This document shows positions 8,347 through 17,709 of a stretch of 64,000 bases of DNA, piece after piece. Source of the stretch: Amycolatopsis nalaikhensis. Lineage in GTDB: Bacteria > Actinomycetota > Actinomycetes > Mycobacteriales > Pseudonocardiaceae. The stretch spans positions 3,107,501 through 3,171,500 of the forward strand of contig NZ_CP127173.1 in the NCBI RefSeq assembly GCF_030264295.1. The letters run 5' to 3'. Numbering within the stretch: the stretch's first letter is position 1; the number at the start of each line of letters is the position of its first letter. Below the pieces are notes generated by a model. It worked only from the letters and a program-made list of their open reading frames with translations. It did no database searches and was not told the origin of the DNA. A program made the translations under genes and the position numbers.

Positions 8347-9906
8347 TCAGCTCCCGCGAATCAGATCCGCGGCCTTCTCCGCGACCATGATCGTCGGCGC
8401 GTTGGTGTTCCCCCGCGGCACCACAGGCATCACCGAAGCATCCACCACCCGCAAGCCCTCGACGCCGTTCACCCGCAGCTGCGGATCGACCACGGTCCCG
8501 ATCGCACACGTCCCGACCGGGTGGTAGAGCGTCTGCGAGTTCTCCCGGACGTGCTCGGCCAGCTCGGCATCGCTCAAATCGTGCCGCTCGGGCAGGAAAG
8601 GCTTGTCGAGGAACCGCTTGACCGGCCCGGTCCGCCCGATCTCGACGAGCGCCCGCAGCCCGGCGATCATGACGTCCATGTCCTTCGAATCCGCGTAGTA
8701 AGCCGGGTCGATTTCCGGCTTCCACAACGGATTCGCCGACTTCAGCCGCAACCGCCCCCGGCTCGCGACGTCCACGACCGTGGCCGCGGCGGTGAACCCG
8801 GCCACGGTCGGCTCGCGCAGGCCGTTCTCGTAGAACAGCGACGGCACGACGTGGATCTGCATGTCGGGCCCGGCCAGACCGTCCACTGTGGAGAAGAACG
8901 CGCCCGCCTCGCCGATGTTCGACGTCAGCGGCCCGCGGCGGGTCAGCTGGTAGCGCACCAGGCCGAGCGGCGTGGCGGCGTCGACGAGGTCGGTGGTGCC
9001 GCGCGTGGTCCAGATGATCCCGCAGGCCGGGTGGTCGTGCAGGTTTTCGCCGACCTCCGGCAGCGCGGCGACGACGTCGATGCCGTGCTCGCGCAGGTGC
9101 TCGGCCGGGCCGACGCCGGAGACCATCAGCAGCTGCGGCGAGTTGATCGCGCCGCCGCTCAAGATCACCTCGGCCGACGCGCGGGCGGTGTTCTCCACGC
9201 CGTTGTCCAAATAGGACACACCGACCGCGCGGGTGCCCTCGAAGACGATCCTGGTCGCGGGCGCGCCGGTCTTCACCGTGAGGTTCGGGCGTTCCATGGC
9301 GGGCCGCAGGTAGGCGTCCGCCGTCGACCAGCGGCGGCCCCTCTTGCAGGTCACCTGGTAGACGCCGGCGCCTTCCTGGCTCTCGCCGTTGAAGTCGTCG
9401 GTGCGCTTGAGGCCCCAGTCGACGGCCGAGTCGACCCAGGCGTGCGACAGCTCGTGGGTGAACCGGCGGTCCTCGACGTGCAGCGGGCCGTCGGTGCCGT
9501 GCAGCGGCCCGTCGAGCCGCTGGTTGCCTTCGGCGCGCTTGAAGTACGGCAGGACGTCGTCCCAGCCCCAGCCTTCGGCGCCGTGCTGATCGCGCCAACC
9601 GTCGTAGTCGGCGCGGTTGCCGCGGATGTAGATCATCGCGTTGATCGACGAGCAGCCGCCGAGCATCTTGCCGCGCGGCCAGTAGAACGTCTTGCCGGTG
9701 TGCTTCTGCTCGACGGTCTCGTAGTTCCAGTCCCACTTGGTCTTGAACAGCGACGGGAAGGCGGCGGGGATGTGGATTTCGTCCGCGGTGTCCTCGCCGC
9801 CCGCTTCGAGGAGCAGGACGCTGGCGGCCGGGTCTTCGGTGAGCCGGTTCGCGAGCACGCACCCGGCGCTCCCGGCGCCGACGATCACGTAGTCGTAGGA
9901 GTCCAC
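8347..9906 (-). CDS. GMC-family FAD-dependent oxidoreductase (choline dehydrogenase-like)
   Basis: A 519-residue glucose-methanol-choline family enzyme. The N-terminal dinucleotide fold is [17 protein letters not shown] with the acidic LLEAGG following. The GMC signatures [14 protein letters not shown] and [19 protein letters not shown] are present. The catalytic His lies in [12 protein letters not shown] and the C-terminal Asn in [10 protein letters not shown]. Such enzymes oxidise alcohols or choline with FAD and pass electrons to oxygen or a carrier. It probably works with the convergent aldehyde dehydrogenase. The alcohol substrate is unknown, and similarity to BetA alone does not prove choline use. 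Confidence 0.92.
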   Translation of the reverse strand: MDSYDYVIVGAGSAGCVLANRLTEDPAASVLLLEAGGEDTADEIHIPAAFPSLFKTKWDWNYETVEQKHTGKTFYWPRGKMLGGCSSINAMIYIRGNRADYDGWRDQHGAEGWGWDDVLPYFKRAEGNQRLDGPLHGTDGPLHVEDRRFTHELSHAWVDSAVDWGLKRTDDFNGESQEGAGVYQVTCKRGRRWSTADAYLRPAMERPNLTVKTGAPATRIVFEGTRAVGVSYLDNGVENTARASAEVILSGGAINSPQLLMVSGVGPAEHLREHGIDVVAALPEVGENLHDHPACGIIWTTRGTTDLVDAATPLGLVRYQLTRRGPLTSNIGEAGAFFSTVDGLAGPDMQIHVVPSLFYENGLREPTVAGFTAAATVVDVASRGRLRLKSANPLWKPEIDPAYYADSKDMDVMIAGLRALVEIGRTGPVKRFLDKPFLPERHDLSDAELAEHVRENSQTLYHPVGTCAIGTVVDPQLRVNGVEGLRVVDASVMPVVPRGNTNAPTIMVAEKAADLIRGS

Positions 9907-10066
9907 GGTGCCTCCACAGCTGTTGGCGCGATGTCAACGACTCATCATGGCGCAGCGCGGCGCCGTCGGCCAGTCTAGGTTTCCCGGCGGCCCCCGCAGG
10001 GTGCCGAACTGGGTGAACTATGCTCGGAGGGTACCCACGACCTGCGTGAATAAGGAGCAGCCAGCC

Positions 10067-10306
10067 GTGGCCCGAGTCGTCGTCGACGTCATGCCGAAGC
10101 CCGAAATCCTCGACCCGCAGGGGCAGGCCGCGCTCGGCGCCGCCGGTCGCCTCGGCTTCACCGGGATCAAGGAGATCCGCCAGGGCAAGCACTTCGAGAT
10201 CGAGGTCGACGACACGGTCGACGACGCGACGCTCGAGAAGATCGCCGAGGGCTTCCTCGCGAACCCGGTCATCGAGCAGTGGACGATCAAGCGGGTGGAC
10301 GCGTGA
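10067..10306 (+). CDS. purS: FGAM synthase subunit PurS
   Basis: A 79-residue protein (start [11 protein letters not shown], then [23 protein letters not shown] and [10 protein letters not shown]) that fits PurS in length and pattern. PurS is the small subunit that bridges PurQ and PurL in the bacterial formylglycinamidine synthase complex. AAGGAG (10052-10057) sits 9 nt before GTG 10067; the open frame continues upstream without support. A TATGCT box at 10019-10024 could be the promoter. Its stop overlaps the purQ start (GTGA), so the two are translationally coupled. Confidence 0.95.
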   Translation: MARVVVDVMPKPEILDPQGQAALGAAGRLGFTGIKEIRQGKHFEIEVDDTVDDATLEKIAEGFLANPVIEQWTIKRVDA

Positions 10307-10980
10307 GCGCGCGCATCGGCGTCATCACGTTCCCGGGCACGCTCGACGACGGCGACGCGGCCCGCGCGGTCCGCTACGCCGGCGGCGAGGCGGTGCCGCT
10401 GTGGCACGCGGACGAGAACCTCCACGACGTCGACGCGGTGGTCGTCCCGGGCGGCTTCTCGTACGGCGACTACCTGCGCGCGGGCGTGATCGCCCGGTTC
10501 GCCCCGGTGATGACGCCGGTGATCGAGGCGGCGCGCGGCGGCATGCCGGTGCTCGGCATCTGCAACGGCTTCCAGATCCTGTGCGAGGCGGGCCTGCTCC
10601 CGGGCGCGATGATCCGCAACCAGGGCCTGCACTTCATCTGCCGCGACCAGTGGCTGCGGGTGGAGAACACGTCCACCGCGTGGACCACGCGCTACGACGA
10701 AGGCGCCGAGATCCTCATCCCGATGAAGAACATCGACGGCTGCTACATGGCCGAGCAGTCCACATTGGACATGCTGGAGGGTGAGGGCCGCGTGGTGTTC
10801 CGGTACGTCGGCGGCAACCCGAACGGGTCGCGCAACGACATCGCGGGCATCCGCAGCGAGAACGGCCGGGTCGTCGGGCTCATGCCGCACCCGGAGCACG
10901 CGATCGACGCGCTGACCGGGCCGTCGGATGACGGGCTGGGCATGTTCTACAGCGCGGTCGACGCGCTGGTGAAGGCCTGA
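10303..10980 (+). CDS. purQ: FGAM synthase glutaminase subunit PurQ
   Basis: A 225-residue class I glutamine amidotransferase that releases ammonia from glutamine for PurL in the fourth step of de novo purine synthesis. The nucleophile is C87 in VLGICNGFQ, and the triad is completed by H196 and E198 in MPHPEHA. The oxyanion-loop segment [12 protein letters not shown] is typical of PurQ. The GTG start overlaps the purS stop by four bases. A strong hairpin follows the stop codon. purL lies 4.4 kb downstream, separated from purSQ by unrelated genes. Confidence 0.97.
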   Translation: MSARIGVITFPGTLDDGDAARAVRYAGGEAVPLWHADENLHDVDAVVVPGGFSYGDYLRAGVIARFAPVMTPVIEAARGGMPVLGICNGFQILCEAGLLPGAMIRNQGLHFICRDQWLRVENTSTAWTTRYDEGAEILIPMKNIDGCYMAEQSTLDMLEGEGRVVFRYVGGNPNGSRNDIAGIRSENGRVVGLMPHPEHAIDALTGPSDDGLGMFYSAVDALVKA

Positions 10981-10984
10981 GTTC

Positions 10985-11017
10985 CCGCGGCGGCCGGGGA
11001 GATTCCGGCCGCCGCGG
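10985..11017. terminator. Hairpin terminator after purQ
   Basis: Perfect 13-bp inverted repeat (10985-10997 and 11005-11017) with a 7-nt loop, immediately after the purQ stop. It also borders the convergent small gene, so it may act in both directions. There is no U-tract, which is common in actinobacteria. Confidence 0.7.
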
Positions 11018-11279
11018 TCAGCGGTCTCGCGGTTCCGCCAGCAGCACGACGCGGTTCGCGGCGGGATCGAACCCGAGCACCGGGTATCCGCGATCGCCTT
11101 CGGCGGTCATGACGACGGGCTTGGCCAGCCGGAAGATCGCGAGGACTCCGGGAACCGGCCAAACCCTCAGTTCGGTCGGGTGCGCGTCGGCCGGACGCGG
11201 CAACACTTCCGCGGCGGAGGGGGCTGCCCGCGGTCTGCCAGTCCTCGATCGAGGCGTTGGCCACGGTCACGTCCGGCAT
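11018..11279 (-). pseudogene. Small hypothetical protein, apparent frameshift
   Basis: Two overlapping frames look like one protein of about 86 residues. ATG 11279 gives MPDVTVANASIEDWQTAGSP. The continuation (SAAEVLPRPADAHP, then VWPVPGVLAIFRLAKPVV, ending LLAEPRDR) is in another frame and terminates at 11018. Removing one C from the CCCCC run at about 11222-11226 fuses them cleanly. Alternatively only the distal 62 residues are expressed, from ATG 11206. I do not recognise the family. The disruption may be a homopolymer sequencing error. Confidence 0.45.
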
Positions 11280-11321
11280 TCGGCCATGCTGCCCGCCGTT
11301 GTGCTCCGAACGCAGCCGATT

Positions 11322-11750
11322 TCAGCCCTTGCTCTGGTCGTTCGAGAGCCACTTCTCCGGCCGTACCCGCACGAGGATCGACTTCTCACCGAGCGCCGAG
11401 TCGACGTAAGCCGTCGCCTGGTCGGCGGGCCAGTACCGCCCCGCGATCCGCAGCGCCTGCTCGCGCGTCGGCGGCTCGTCGTTCGCCACCACCGGGCCCT
11501 CGACCGTCACGTACTTGTACGGCGGGTTCTCGTCCTGGGCCACCAGGCTCAGCCGCCCCGCCGCGCGGATCGCGCGGTCCTTGGCCGTGTCGCGCTCCAT
11601 CCAGATCAGCACCTCGCCGCCCGGCGTGTAGTCGTACCAAACCGGGACCGCCAGCGGCGCCCGGCCGGCGCGCTCCACCGCCAGCACCCCCACGTGGACC
11701 CCGCTCAGGAACTCTTCGCGCTCCGATGCGGTCATCACGAACGACGACAT
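11322..11750 (-). CDS. PPOX-class flavin/F420-dependent oxidoreductase
   Basis: A 142-residue split-barrel protein of the pyridoxamine 5'-phosphate oxidase-like superfamily: an N-terminal REEFLSG segment, AVPVWYDYTPGGEVLIW (strands around residues 35-52), then ENPPYKYVTVEGPV. In actinobacteria such small proteins usually bind F420 or FMN and reduce unsaturated bonds or act on haem-like compounds. The start is ATG 11750. It lies downstream of and on the same strand as the ABC exporter genes but 66 bp away, so linkage is uncertain. Confidence 0.85.
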   Translation of the reverse strand: MSSFVMTASEREEFLSGVHVGVLAVERAGRAPLAVPVWYDYTPGGEVLIWMERDTAKDRAIRAAGRLSLVAQDENPPYKYVTVEGPVVANDEPPTREQALRIAGRYWPADQATAYVDSALGEKSILVRVRPEKWLSNDQSKG

Positions 11751-11816
11751 GTCACTCCCCAGGTAGACGATCGGCTACCTGGGGAGCAACAGCCGGGGCA
11801 CTCCGGACATTCCGGA

Positions 11817-13562
11817 CTACGAAGCCGCCGCCACGAGGCGTGCGTACGAGCCGCCCGCGGACAGCAGCTCCTCGTGCGCGCCCAGCTCCGTGATGCGGCC
11901 GCCCTCGACCACCGCCACCCGGTCCGCCGCCGCTGCCGTGTGCAGGCGGTGGGCGATCGCGATCACCGTCCGGCCCGCCAGCACGCTGTTCAACGACCTC
12001 TCCAAGTCGCGCGCCGAGCCCGTGTCCAGCAGCGACGTCGCCTCGTCCAGCACCAGCGTGTGCGGGTCCGCCAGCACCACGCGGGCCAGCGCCAGCTGCT
12101 GCGCGATCGCCGCCGGCACCGGGTGCTCGCCCGAGCCCAGCTTCGTGTCGAGCCCGGAAGGCAGCGTCGCCACCCACTCCGACGCGCCCGCCGAGTCCAG
12201 GGCCGCCAGCAGCTCCTCGTCGGTCCAGTCGCCGCCTGCGCGGCGCGCCGGGAGCGCGAGGTTCTGCCGCAGCGTCCCCGAGAACACGTGGTGCTCCTGG
12301 GTCAGCAGCAGGACCTCGCCGCGCAGGACGTCGTCCGCCAGTGACGACACGTCCTGGCCGCCGATCCGGACCGAGCCCGACGACGGCGCCGCGATGCCCG
12401 CCAGCAGCCGCCCGAGCGTCGACTTGCCCGCCCCCGACGGCCCGACGATCGCCAGCCGCTCGCCGCGCGGCACCCGCAGGTCGATTCCGTGCAGCACCTC
12501 GCGGTCGGCCGTGTACGCGAACCGGACGTCGCGGACGTCGATGTCGCGCCCGCGCGGCACCTCCGTCACCTTCGGCGACTCCTCGGCCGCCACCGAGCGG
12601 ACGCCCAGGATCCGGCGCGCCGCGGCCGCCGCGACCTGCAGGTCCTCCAGCCAGAACAGCGCCTCGTTCAGTGGCGTCGACATCGCCTGGACGTACAGCA
12701 GCATCGTGGTGATCTCGCCCAGCCCGGCCCACCCGTTCAGGTAGGCGACCAGCCCGAGCGGCAGCATCACCGCCAGCGGCAGCACGTAGCTGATCTCCAG
12801 CGACGGCAGCCACCGCAGCTGCAGCGCCCGCATCCGGCGCTCGCCGAGGATGCTCTGGTCCAGCGCGTCGTACGCCGCGCCGACCCGCCGGTCGGTCAGC
12901 CCGAGCGCCTCAACCGTGCGCGCGCCCTCCGCCGTCTCGTGGACGCTCGTCGTCAGGTCCGCCCAGCGGTCGAGCATCCACTGCATCATCGACGGGATCC
13001 GCCGCTGGTACCAGACGTTCACGCTGACCAGCAGCGGCACCGCGACCAGCAGGCCCAGCGACAGCAGCGGCGACGTCAGCACCATCGCGACGACCGTGAA
13101 CACCACAGTCACCGCCGCGATCAGGATCTCCGGCGCCGCGAACCGCGCCGCGTGGTCGATCCGGCCGAGGTCGGTGGTGGCGCGGCTGAGCAGGTCACCC
13201 GTGCCCGCCGCCTCGACCGTGCCGAGCGGCAGCTGCAACGCCGTCCCGACGAACTCCTCGCGCGTCTCGGCCAGCACCAGCTCGCCGAACACCGCGCCGC
13301 GCATCCGCGCGACCTTCCGCGCCACCGCCTGCAGCACCAGGATCCCGACGAACGCCGCCGCCAGCACATCGACGTGGCCCGTCGTCGTGCCGCCCGCGAC
13401 GTCGTCGACCAGCGCGCCGAGCAGCTGCGGCCCGGCCAGCCCGATCAGCGTCGCCACGCACAGCGCGCCGAGCAGCAGCCCGAACTCGCGTTTGTGGATC
13501 GCCGCCGTCTTCAGCGCCCAGCGCCGGACGTCCCGCTGGGACGCCGTGGGGAGCCGCTTCAT
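11817..13562 (-). CDS. ABC exporter half-transporter, subunit A (intact Walker A, lost signature)
   Basis: A 581-residue half-transporter with an N-terminal six-helix domain (about 25-310) and a C-terminal ATPase. Walker A is intact (GPSGAGKST, K380), Walker B is LVLDEATS (D506, E507) and the switch histidine is H538. The signature loop normally reading LSGGQ is replaced by EHPVPAAIAQQ around 479-489. Its start codon overlaps the stop of the upstream partner gene (ATGA), so both subunits are made together. The pair should form one competent ATP site, from this subunit's Walker A and the partner's VSGGQ. The cargo is unknown: lipid, peptide or drug are all possible. Confidence 0.92.
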   Translation of the reverse strand: MKRLPTASQRDVRRWALKTAAIHKREFGLLLGALCVATLIGLAGPQLLGALVDDVAGGTTTGHVDVLAAAFVGILVLQAVARKVARMRGAVFGELVLAETREEFVGTALQLPLGTVEAAGTGDLLSRATTDLGRIDHAARFAAPEILIAAVTVVFTVVAMVLTSPLLSLGLLVAVPLLVSVNVWYQRRIPSMMQWMLDRWADLTTSVHETAEGARTVEALGLTDRRVGAAYDALDQSILGERRMRALQLRWLPSLEISYVLPLAVMLPLGLVAYLNGWAGLGEITTMLLYVQAMSTPLNEALFWLEDLQVAAAAARRILGVRSVAAEESPKVTEVPRGRDIDVRDVRFAYTADREVLHGIDLRVPRGERLAIVGPSGAGKSTLGRLLAGIAAPSSGSVRIGGQDVSSLADDVLRGEVLLLTQEHHVFSGTLRQNLALPARRAGGDWTDEELLAALDSAGASEWVATLPSGLDTKLGSGEHPVPAAIAQQLALARVVLADPHTLVLDEATSLLDTGSARDLERSLNSVLAGRTVIAIAHRLHTAAAADRVAVVEGGRITELGAHEELLSAGGSYARLVAAAS

Positions 13563-15193
13563 ACCGTCACTACCTTCGCCGTGAAAACCTCGTCGGCCAC
13601 ATGTGTCCACAAAGGACTCTGGCTGAACACCACCGTCGTCTTGCCGCGGCGCAGGGCCGCGACGCGCTCGGTGATGCGTGCCTCCGTGTGCGCGTCGACC
13701 GCCGACGTCGGCTCGTCGAGCACCAGGACGTCGGCGTCGGTCGCCAGCGCGCGGGCCAGGTTCAGCCGCTGCCGCTGGCCGCCGGACACCTCGCGGCCGC
13801 GCTCGCCGATCACCTCGTCGACGCCGCCCGGCAGCGCCTCGACGATGTCGTCGGCGTCGGCCGCGTACAGCGCTTCGGTGATGCTCACGCCGCTCGGCCG
13901 CGCGGGGGTCAGCTGCTCGCGCAGCACGCCCGAGAACCAGATGTCCTGGTTGTGCGCGTAGACGACCCGCCGCCGCAGCTCCGCGAGCGCGACGTGGTCC
14001 GCCCGGACCCCGCCGACCAGCACCTCTTCGCCCTCGGCCGGGTCGGCGAACCGGGCCAGCCGGTCGGCCACCGCCTCGCCGTCGGCGCCGAAGTCGACGA
14101 CCGTCAGCCGCCCGGCCGCGACGCGGACGCCGGACTCGGTGTCCACCAGCTCCAGCGGCCCCGCGGGCAGCGGCACCGGTGTCGCCGGGTCCGCCAGCTT
14201 GGGGCGGATCGCCAGCAGCGCGACCACCTTCCGCGACGCGACCAGGCCGGACGTGATCGAGCCGACCGCCTCCGTCGCCGCGGAGACCGGCCAGATCAGG
14301 AACGCCGAGACGCCGTAGAAGGCGACGAGCTGGCCGACGTCGATCGAGCCGGCCACCGCCAGCCGCGCCCCGAGCCAGGTGATCACCACGGTGACCAGAC
14401 CGGGCAGCGCGATCTCGGCCGCGGCCAGCCACGCCTCGGCCTTGCCGACCTCGATGCCCGCCTGGCGCACCCGTTGGCTCGTCTCGCGGAAGCGGCCGAA
14501 GAACCGCCGCTCGCCGCCGATGCCGCGCAGGATCCGCAGGCCGGACACGATGTCCGCGCCGAGCGCGTTGACGTCGCCGCGCTTCTCGCGCTGCTTCGCC
14601 TTGCGCTTCTGCAGCGGCGCCAGCAGCGGTCCGATGCCCAGCACCGCGACCGGCACGCCGACGAGGGCGACCATGCCGAGCAGCGGCGACGTCGAGATCA
14701 GCCACACGGCCACCACGACGAACGCCAGCAGCGAGCCGAACGCGCGGCCGGTCATCTCGACGGTGTTGCCGATGTGGTTGATGTCGGTGGTGCTGATCGC
14801 GACGAGGTTGCCGGTGGTCGTCTGCTCGCGCAGCCCGGCGCCGACGCGCGTGGTGTGCGCCGACACGACCCGCTGCGTCGAGCCCGCGCCGTGCAGCCAC
14901 AGGCCGTAGTTGAGGAAGTGCAGCCAGGTCCCGGACAGCGTCTGGACCAGCCCCAGCGCGGCGGCGGCGAGCGCCCAGCGCCAGACGGCGGCGCCGTCGT
15001 GCGCGCCGATGGCCCCGATGCCCTGGCCGACGACCAGCGGCAGCAGGGCACCGGGCAGCGCCCACACGACACCGATCGCGGCGGCCCCGAGAACCATGCC
15101 GAGCCGGGCCCGGAACACGGCGAGCAGGAAGCGGCTCGCGCTCGGCCGCGCGGGCAGCCGCAGCGGCGGAAAGGGATATGTGGCGGAAAGCAC
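13559..15193 (-). CDS. ABC exporter half-transporter, subunit B (lost Walker A, intact signature)
   Basis: A 544-residue partner of the downstream subunit. The membrane domain spans about residues 20-325. In the ATPase domain the P-loop is gone: at 364-375 the sequence reads TVVDFGADGEAV with no GxxGxGK. The H-loop histidine is replaced (VVFSQSP, near 525). The signature VSGGQ (469-473) and Walker B with VLDEPTSAVD (D493, E494) are intact. This subunit can therefore hardly bind ATP itself but can supply the signature to the partner's site. It is upstream of, and overlaps by four bases, the gene for subunit A. Promoter elements in the 168 bp before purL were not resolved. Confidence 0.92.
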   Translation of the reverse strand: MLSATYPFPPLRLPARPSASRFLLAVFRARLGMVLGAAAIGVVWALPGALLPLVVGQGIGAIGAHDGAAVWRWALAAAALGLVQTLSGTWLHFLNYGLWLHGAGSTQRVVSAHTTRVGAGLREQTTTGNLVAISTTDINHIGNTVEMTGRAFGSLLAFVVVAVWLISTSPLLGMVALVGVPVAVLGIGPLLAPLQKRKAKQREKRGDVNALGADIVSGLRILRGIGGERRFFGRFRETSQRVRQAGIEVGKAEAWLAAAEIALPGLVTVVITWLGARLAVAGSIDVGQLVAFYGVSAFLIWPVSAATEAVGSITSGLVASRKVVALLAIRPKLADPATPVPLPAGPLELVDTESGVRVAAGRLTVVDFGADGEAVADRLARFADPAEGEEVLVGGVRADHVALAELRRRVVYAHNQDIWFSGVLREQLTPARPSGVSITEALYAADADDIVEALPGGVDEVIGERGREVSGGQRQRLNLARALATDADVLVLDEPTSAVDAHTEARITERVAALRRGKTTVVFSQSPLWTHVADEVFTAKVVTV

Positions 15194-15348
15194 GATTCCC
15201 GACGGTAAGCCGACGACCAGCGGAAGGCGACCGCTTTTCGGCGGCCCACCCGCCCGCTTGGGCCACCCGCGATGTCGCGCCGCTCACACCTGCCCGCGCT
15301 CGCCCGATCGCGGCGGGCCCACCGTCCGGGGCACCCGGGAGCGGCACG

Positions 15349-15354
15349 TATCCT
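15349..15354 (+). promoter_or_regulatory. -10 box (TATCCT) of purL, leaderless
   Basis: TATCCT ends 7 nt before GTG 15362, which has no Shine-Dalgarno sequence, so purL is probably transcribed without a leader. This geometry supports GTG 15362 over the longer frame starting at 15272. Confidence 0.55.
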
Positions 15355-15361
15355 GGCGGCC

Positions 15362-17668
15362 GTGGCGAACCCTGACACGGATACCGTGACCAGCACCGTT
15401 GACACCACCGAGCGCGCCGGGGCGACCCCGGACCACAGCCAGCCCTACCGCGAACTGGGCCTCGCCGACGACGAGTACGCCCGCATCCGGGAAATCCTCG
15501 GCCGCCGGCCCACCGACGCCGAGCTGGCCATGTACTCGGTCATGTGGAGCGAGCACTGCTCCTACAAGTCCTCCAAGAAGCACCTGCGCTACTTCGGGGA
15601 GACCGCCACCGACGAGATGAAGGCCAAGATGCTGGCCGGCATCGGGGAGAACGCGGGCGTCGTCGACATCGGCGAGGGCTGGGCGGTCACCTTCAAGGTG
15701 GAGAGCCACAACCACCCGTCCTATGTGGAGCCGTACCAGGGCGCCGCGACCGGCGTCGGCGGCATCGTCCGCGACATCATGGCCATGGGCGCGCGGCCCC
15801 TCGCCGTCTCCGACGCGCTGCGCTTCGGCCCGGCCGACGCCCCCGACACCAAGCGCGTGCTGCCCGGTGTCGTCGCCGGCGTCGGCGGCTACGGCAACTG
15901 CCTCGGCCTGCCGAACATCGGCGGCGAGCTCGTCTTCGACCCGTCCTACTCCGGCAACCCGCTGGTCAACGCCCTGTGCGTCGGCGCGATGCGCGTCGAG
16001 GACCTGCACCTCGCGTTCGCCTCCGGCACCGGCAACAAGATCATCCTGTTCGGCGCCCGCACCGGTCTCGACGGCATCGGCGGCGTTTCCGTCCTCGCGA
16101 GTGACACCTTTTCGGGTGACGAGTCGGCGTCGGGCCGCAAGAAGCTGCCGAGCGTCCAGGTCGGCGACCCGTTCACCGAGAAGGTGCTCATCGAGTGCTG
16201 CCTCGAGCTGTTCGCGCAGAAGCTGGTCGTCGGCATCCAGGACCTCGGCGGCGCCGGGCTGTCCTGCGCGACGTCGGAGCTGGCCGCGGCCGGTGACGGC
16301 GGCATGCACATCTACCTCGACCGCGTCCCGCTGCGCGCCACCGGCATGACGCCCGCCGAGGTGCTCTCCAGCGAGTCGCAGGAGCGCATGTGCGCGGTCG
16401 TCGCGCCGGAGAACGTCGAGGCGTTCATGGCCGTCTGCCGCAAGTGGGACGTCATCGCCACCGACATCGGCGAGGTCACCGACGGCGAGCACCTCGTCAT
16501 CACCTGGCACGACGAGGTCGTCGTCGACGTCCCGGCGCACACGGTCGCCCACCAGGGCCCGGTGTACGACCGGCCGATCGAGCGTCCGTCCACTCAGGAC
16601 GCCTTGATCGCGGACACCTCGGCGAAGCTGCCGCGTCCGTCCACTCCGGACGAACTGCGCGCCGACGTCCTCAAGCTCATCTCCTCGCCCAACCAGGCGT
16701 CGAAGGAATGGGTGACGTCGCAGTACGACCGGTACGTGCGCGGCAACAGCGTCCTGGCGCAGCCGTCGGACTCGGGCATGATCCGGATCGACGAGTCGAC
16801 CGGCCGCGGCGTCTCGGTGGCGACCGACTGCAACAGCAAGTTCGTCTACCTCGACCCGTACCGCGGCGCGCAGCTGGCGCTGGCGGAGGCGTACCGCAAC
16901 GTCGCCACGGGCGGCGCGACGCCGGTCGCGGTGTCGGACTGCCTCAACTTCGGCGCGCCGACGGACCCGGGCGTGATGTGGCAGTTCGAGCAGGCGGTGC
17001 ACGGCCTCGCCGACGGCTGCGTCGAGCTCGGCATCCCGGTCACCGGCGGCAACGTCAGCTTCTTCAACCAGACCGGCGACACGGCGATCCTGCCGACGCC
17101 GGTGATCGGCGTGCTCGGCGTGATCGACGACGTCACCCGCCGCATCCCGACCGGGATCGGCGCGGAGGCGGGCGAAACGCTGCTGCTGCTCGGCGAGACG
17201 CACGACGAGCTGGACGGCTCGGCGTGGGCCCGCGAGCTGCACGGCCACCTCGGCGGAGTCCCGCCGAAGGTCGACCTCGCGCGCGAGAAGCTGCTGGCGG
17301 AGATCCTGGTCGCGGGCTCCCGCGACGGCATGATCTCGGCGGCGCACGACCTGTCCGACGGCGGCCTGATCCAGACGCTGGTCGAGACCGTCCTCATCGG
17401 ACAGTGCGGCGCCCGGGTGTTCCTCGACGCCGACCAGGACCCGTTCGTCCAGCTGTTCTCCGAGTCGGCGGGCCGCGTGCTGGTGGCGGTCCCGCGCACG
17501 GAAGAGCTGCGGTTCACCGAGATGTGCACCGCGCGCGGCCTCCCGTGGCGCAAGACCGGCGTCGTGGACCCGGAGTCGGGGACGCTGGAGCTGCAGGGCA
17601 TCACGGAGTTCACGCTCGACGAGCTGCACGAAGCCTGGGAGCGCACGCTCCCGGCCCTGTTCGACTGA
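15362..17668 (+). CDS. purL: FGAM synthase large subunit PurL
   Basis: A 768-residue small-type PurL, the ATP-dependent subunit of phosphoribosylformylglycinamidine synthase that acts with PurS and PurQ. The catalytic-region histidine is H65 in [11 protein letters not shown]. Substrate and nucleotide segments [36 protein letters not shown] and AHDLSDGGL are present, and the two duplicated AIRS-like halves are recognisable. The start is GTG 15362, placed by the leaderless -10 box. The extra N-terminal 40 residues before the conserved core are a low-complexity Thr/Asp stretch. The gene ends in a convergent terminator shared with a DUF418 gene. Confidence 0.97.
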   Translation: MANPDTDTVTSTVDTTERAGATPDHSQPYRELGLADDEYARIREILGRRPTDAELAMYSVMWSEHCSYKSSKKHLRYFGETATDEMKAKMLAGIGENAGVVDIGEGWAVTFKVESHNHPSYVEPYQGAATGVGGIVRDIMAMGARPLAVSDALRFGPADAPDTKRVLPGVVAGVGGYGNCLGLPNIGGELVFDPSYSGNPLVNALCVGAMRVEDLHLAFASGTGNKIILFGARTGLDGIGGVSVLASDTFSGDESASGRKKLPSVQVGDPFTEKVLIECCLELFAQKLVVGIQDLGGAGLSCATSELAAAGDGGMHIYLDRVPLRATGMTPAEVLSSESQERMCAVVAPENVEAFMAVCRKWDVIATDIGEVTDGEHLVITWHDEVVVDVPAHTVAHQGPVYDRPIERPSTQDALIADTSAKLPRPSTPDELRADVLKLISSPNQASKEWVTSQYDRYVRGNSVLAQPSDSGMIRIDESTGRGVSVATDCNSKFVYLDPYRGAQLALAEAYRNVATGGATPVAVSDCLNFGAPTDPGVMWQFEQAVHGLADGCVELGIPVTGGNVSFFNQTGDTAILPTPVIGVLGVIDDVTRRIPTGIGAEAGETLLLLGETHDELDGSAWARELHGHLGGVPPKVDLAREKLLAEILVAGSRDGMISAAHDLSDGGLIQTLVETVLIGQCGARVFLDADQDPFVQLFSESAGRVLVAVPRTEELRFTEMCTARGLPWRKTGVVDPESGTLELQGITEFTLDELHEAWERTLPALFD

Positions 17669-17673
17669 GCGTT

Positions 17674-17706
17674 CCGGTGGGGCCTTCGCACCGGAGGCCC
17701 CACCGG
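17674..17706. terminator. Bidirectional hairpin between purL and DUF418 gene
   Basis: Perfect 12-bp inverted repeat (17674-17685 and 17695-17706) with a 9-nt loop in the 41-bp gap between two convergent genes. Confidence 0.75.
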
Positions 17707-17709
17707 GAG

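Noticed and set aside
6695..10192. Very long minus-strand open frame of over 1100 codons across the aldehyde and GMC dehydrogenase region
   Set aside because: Its product is low-complexity, dominated by R, A, G and D, and it shadows two well-recognised enzymes in other frames; high GC removes stop codons.
11817..15193. CydDC-type (cytochrome bd assembly) ABC pair
   Set aside because: No cytochrome bd genes are nearby, and the strong site asymmetry and sequence do not match CydC or CydD.
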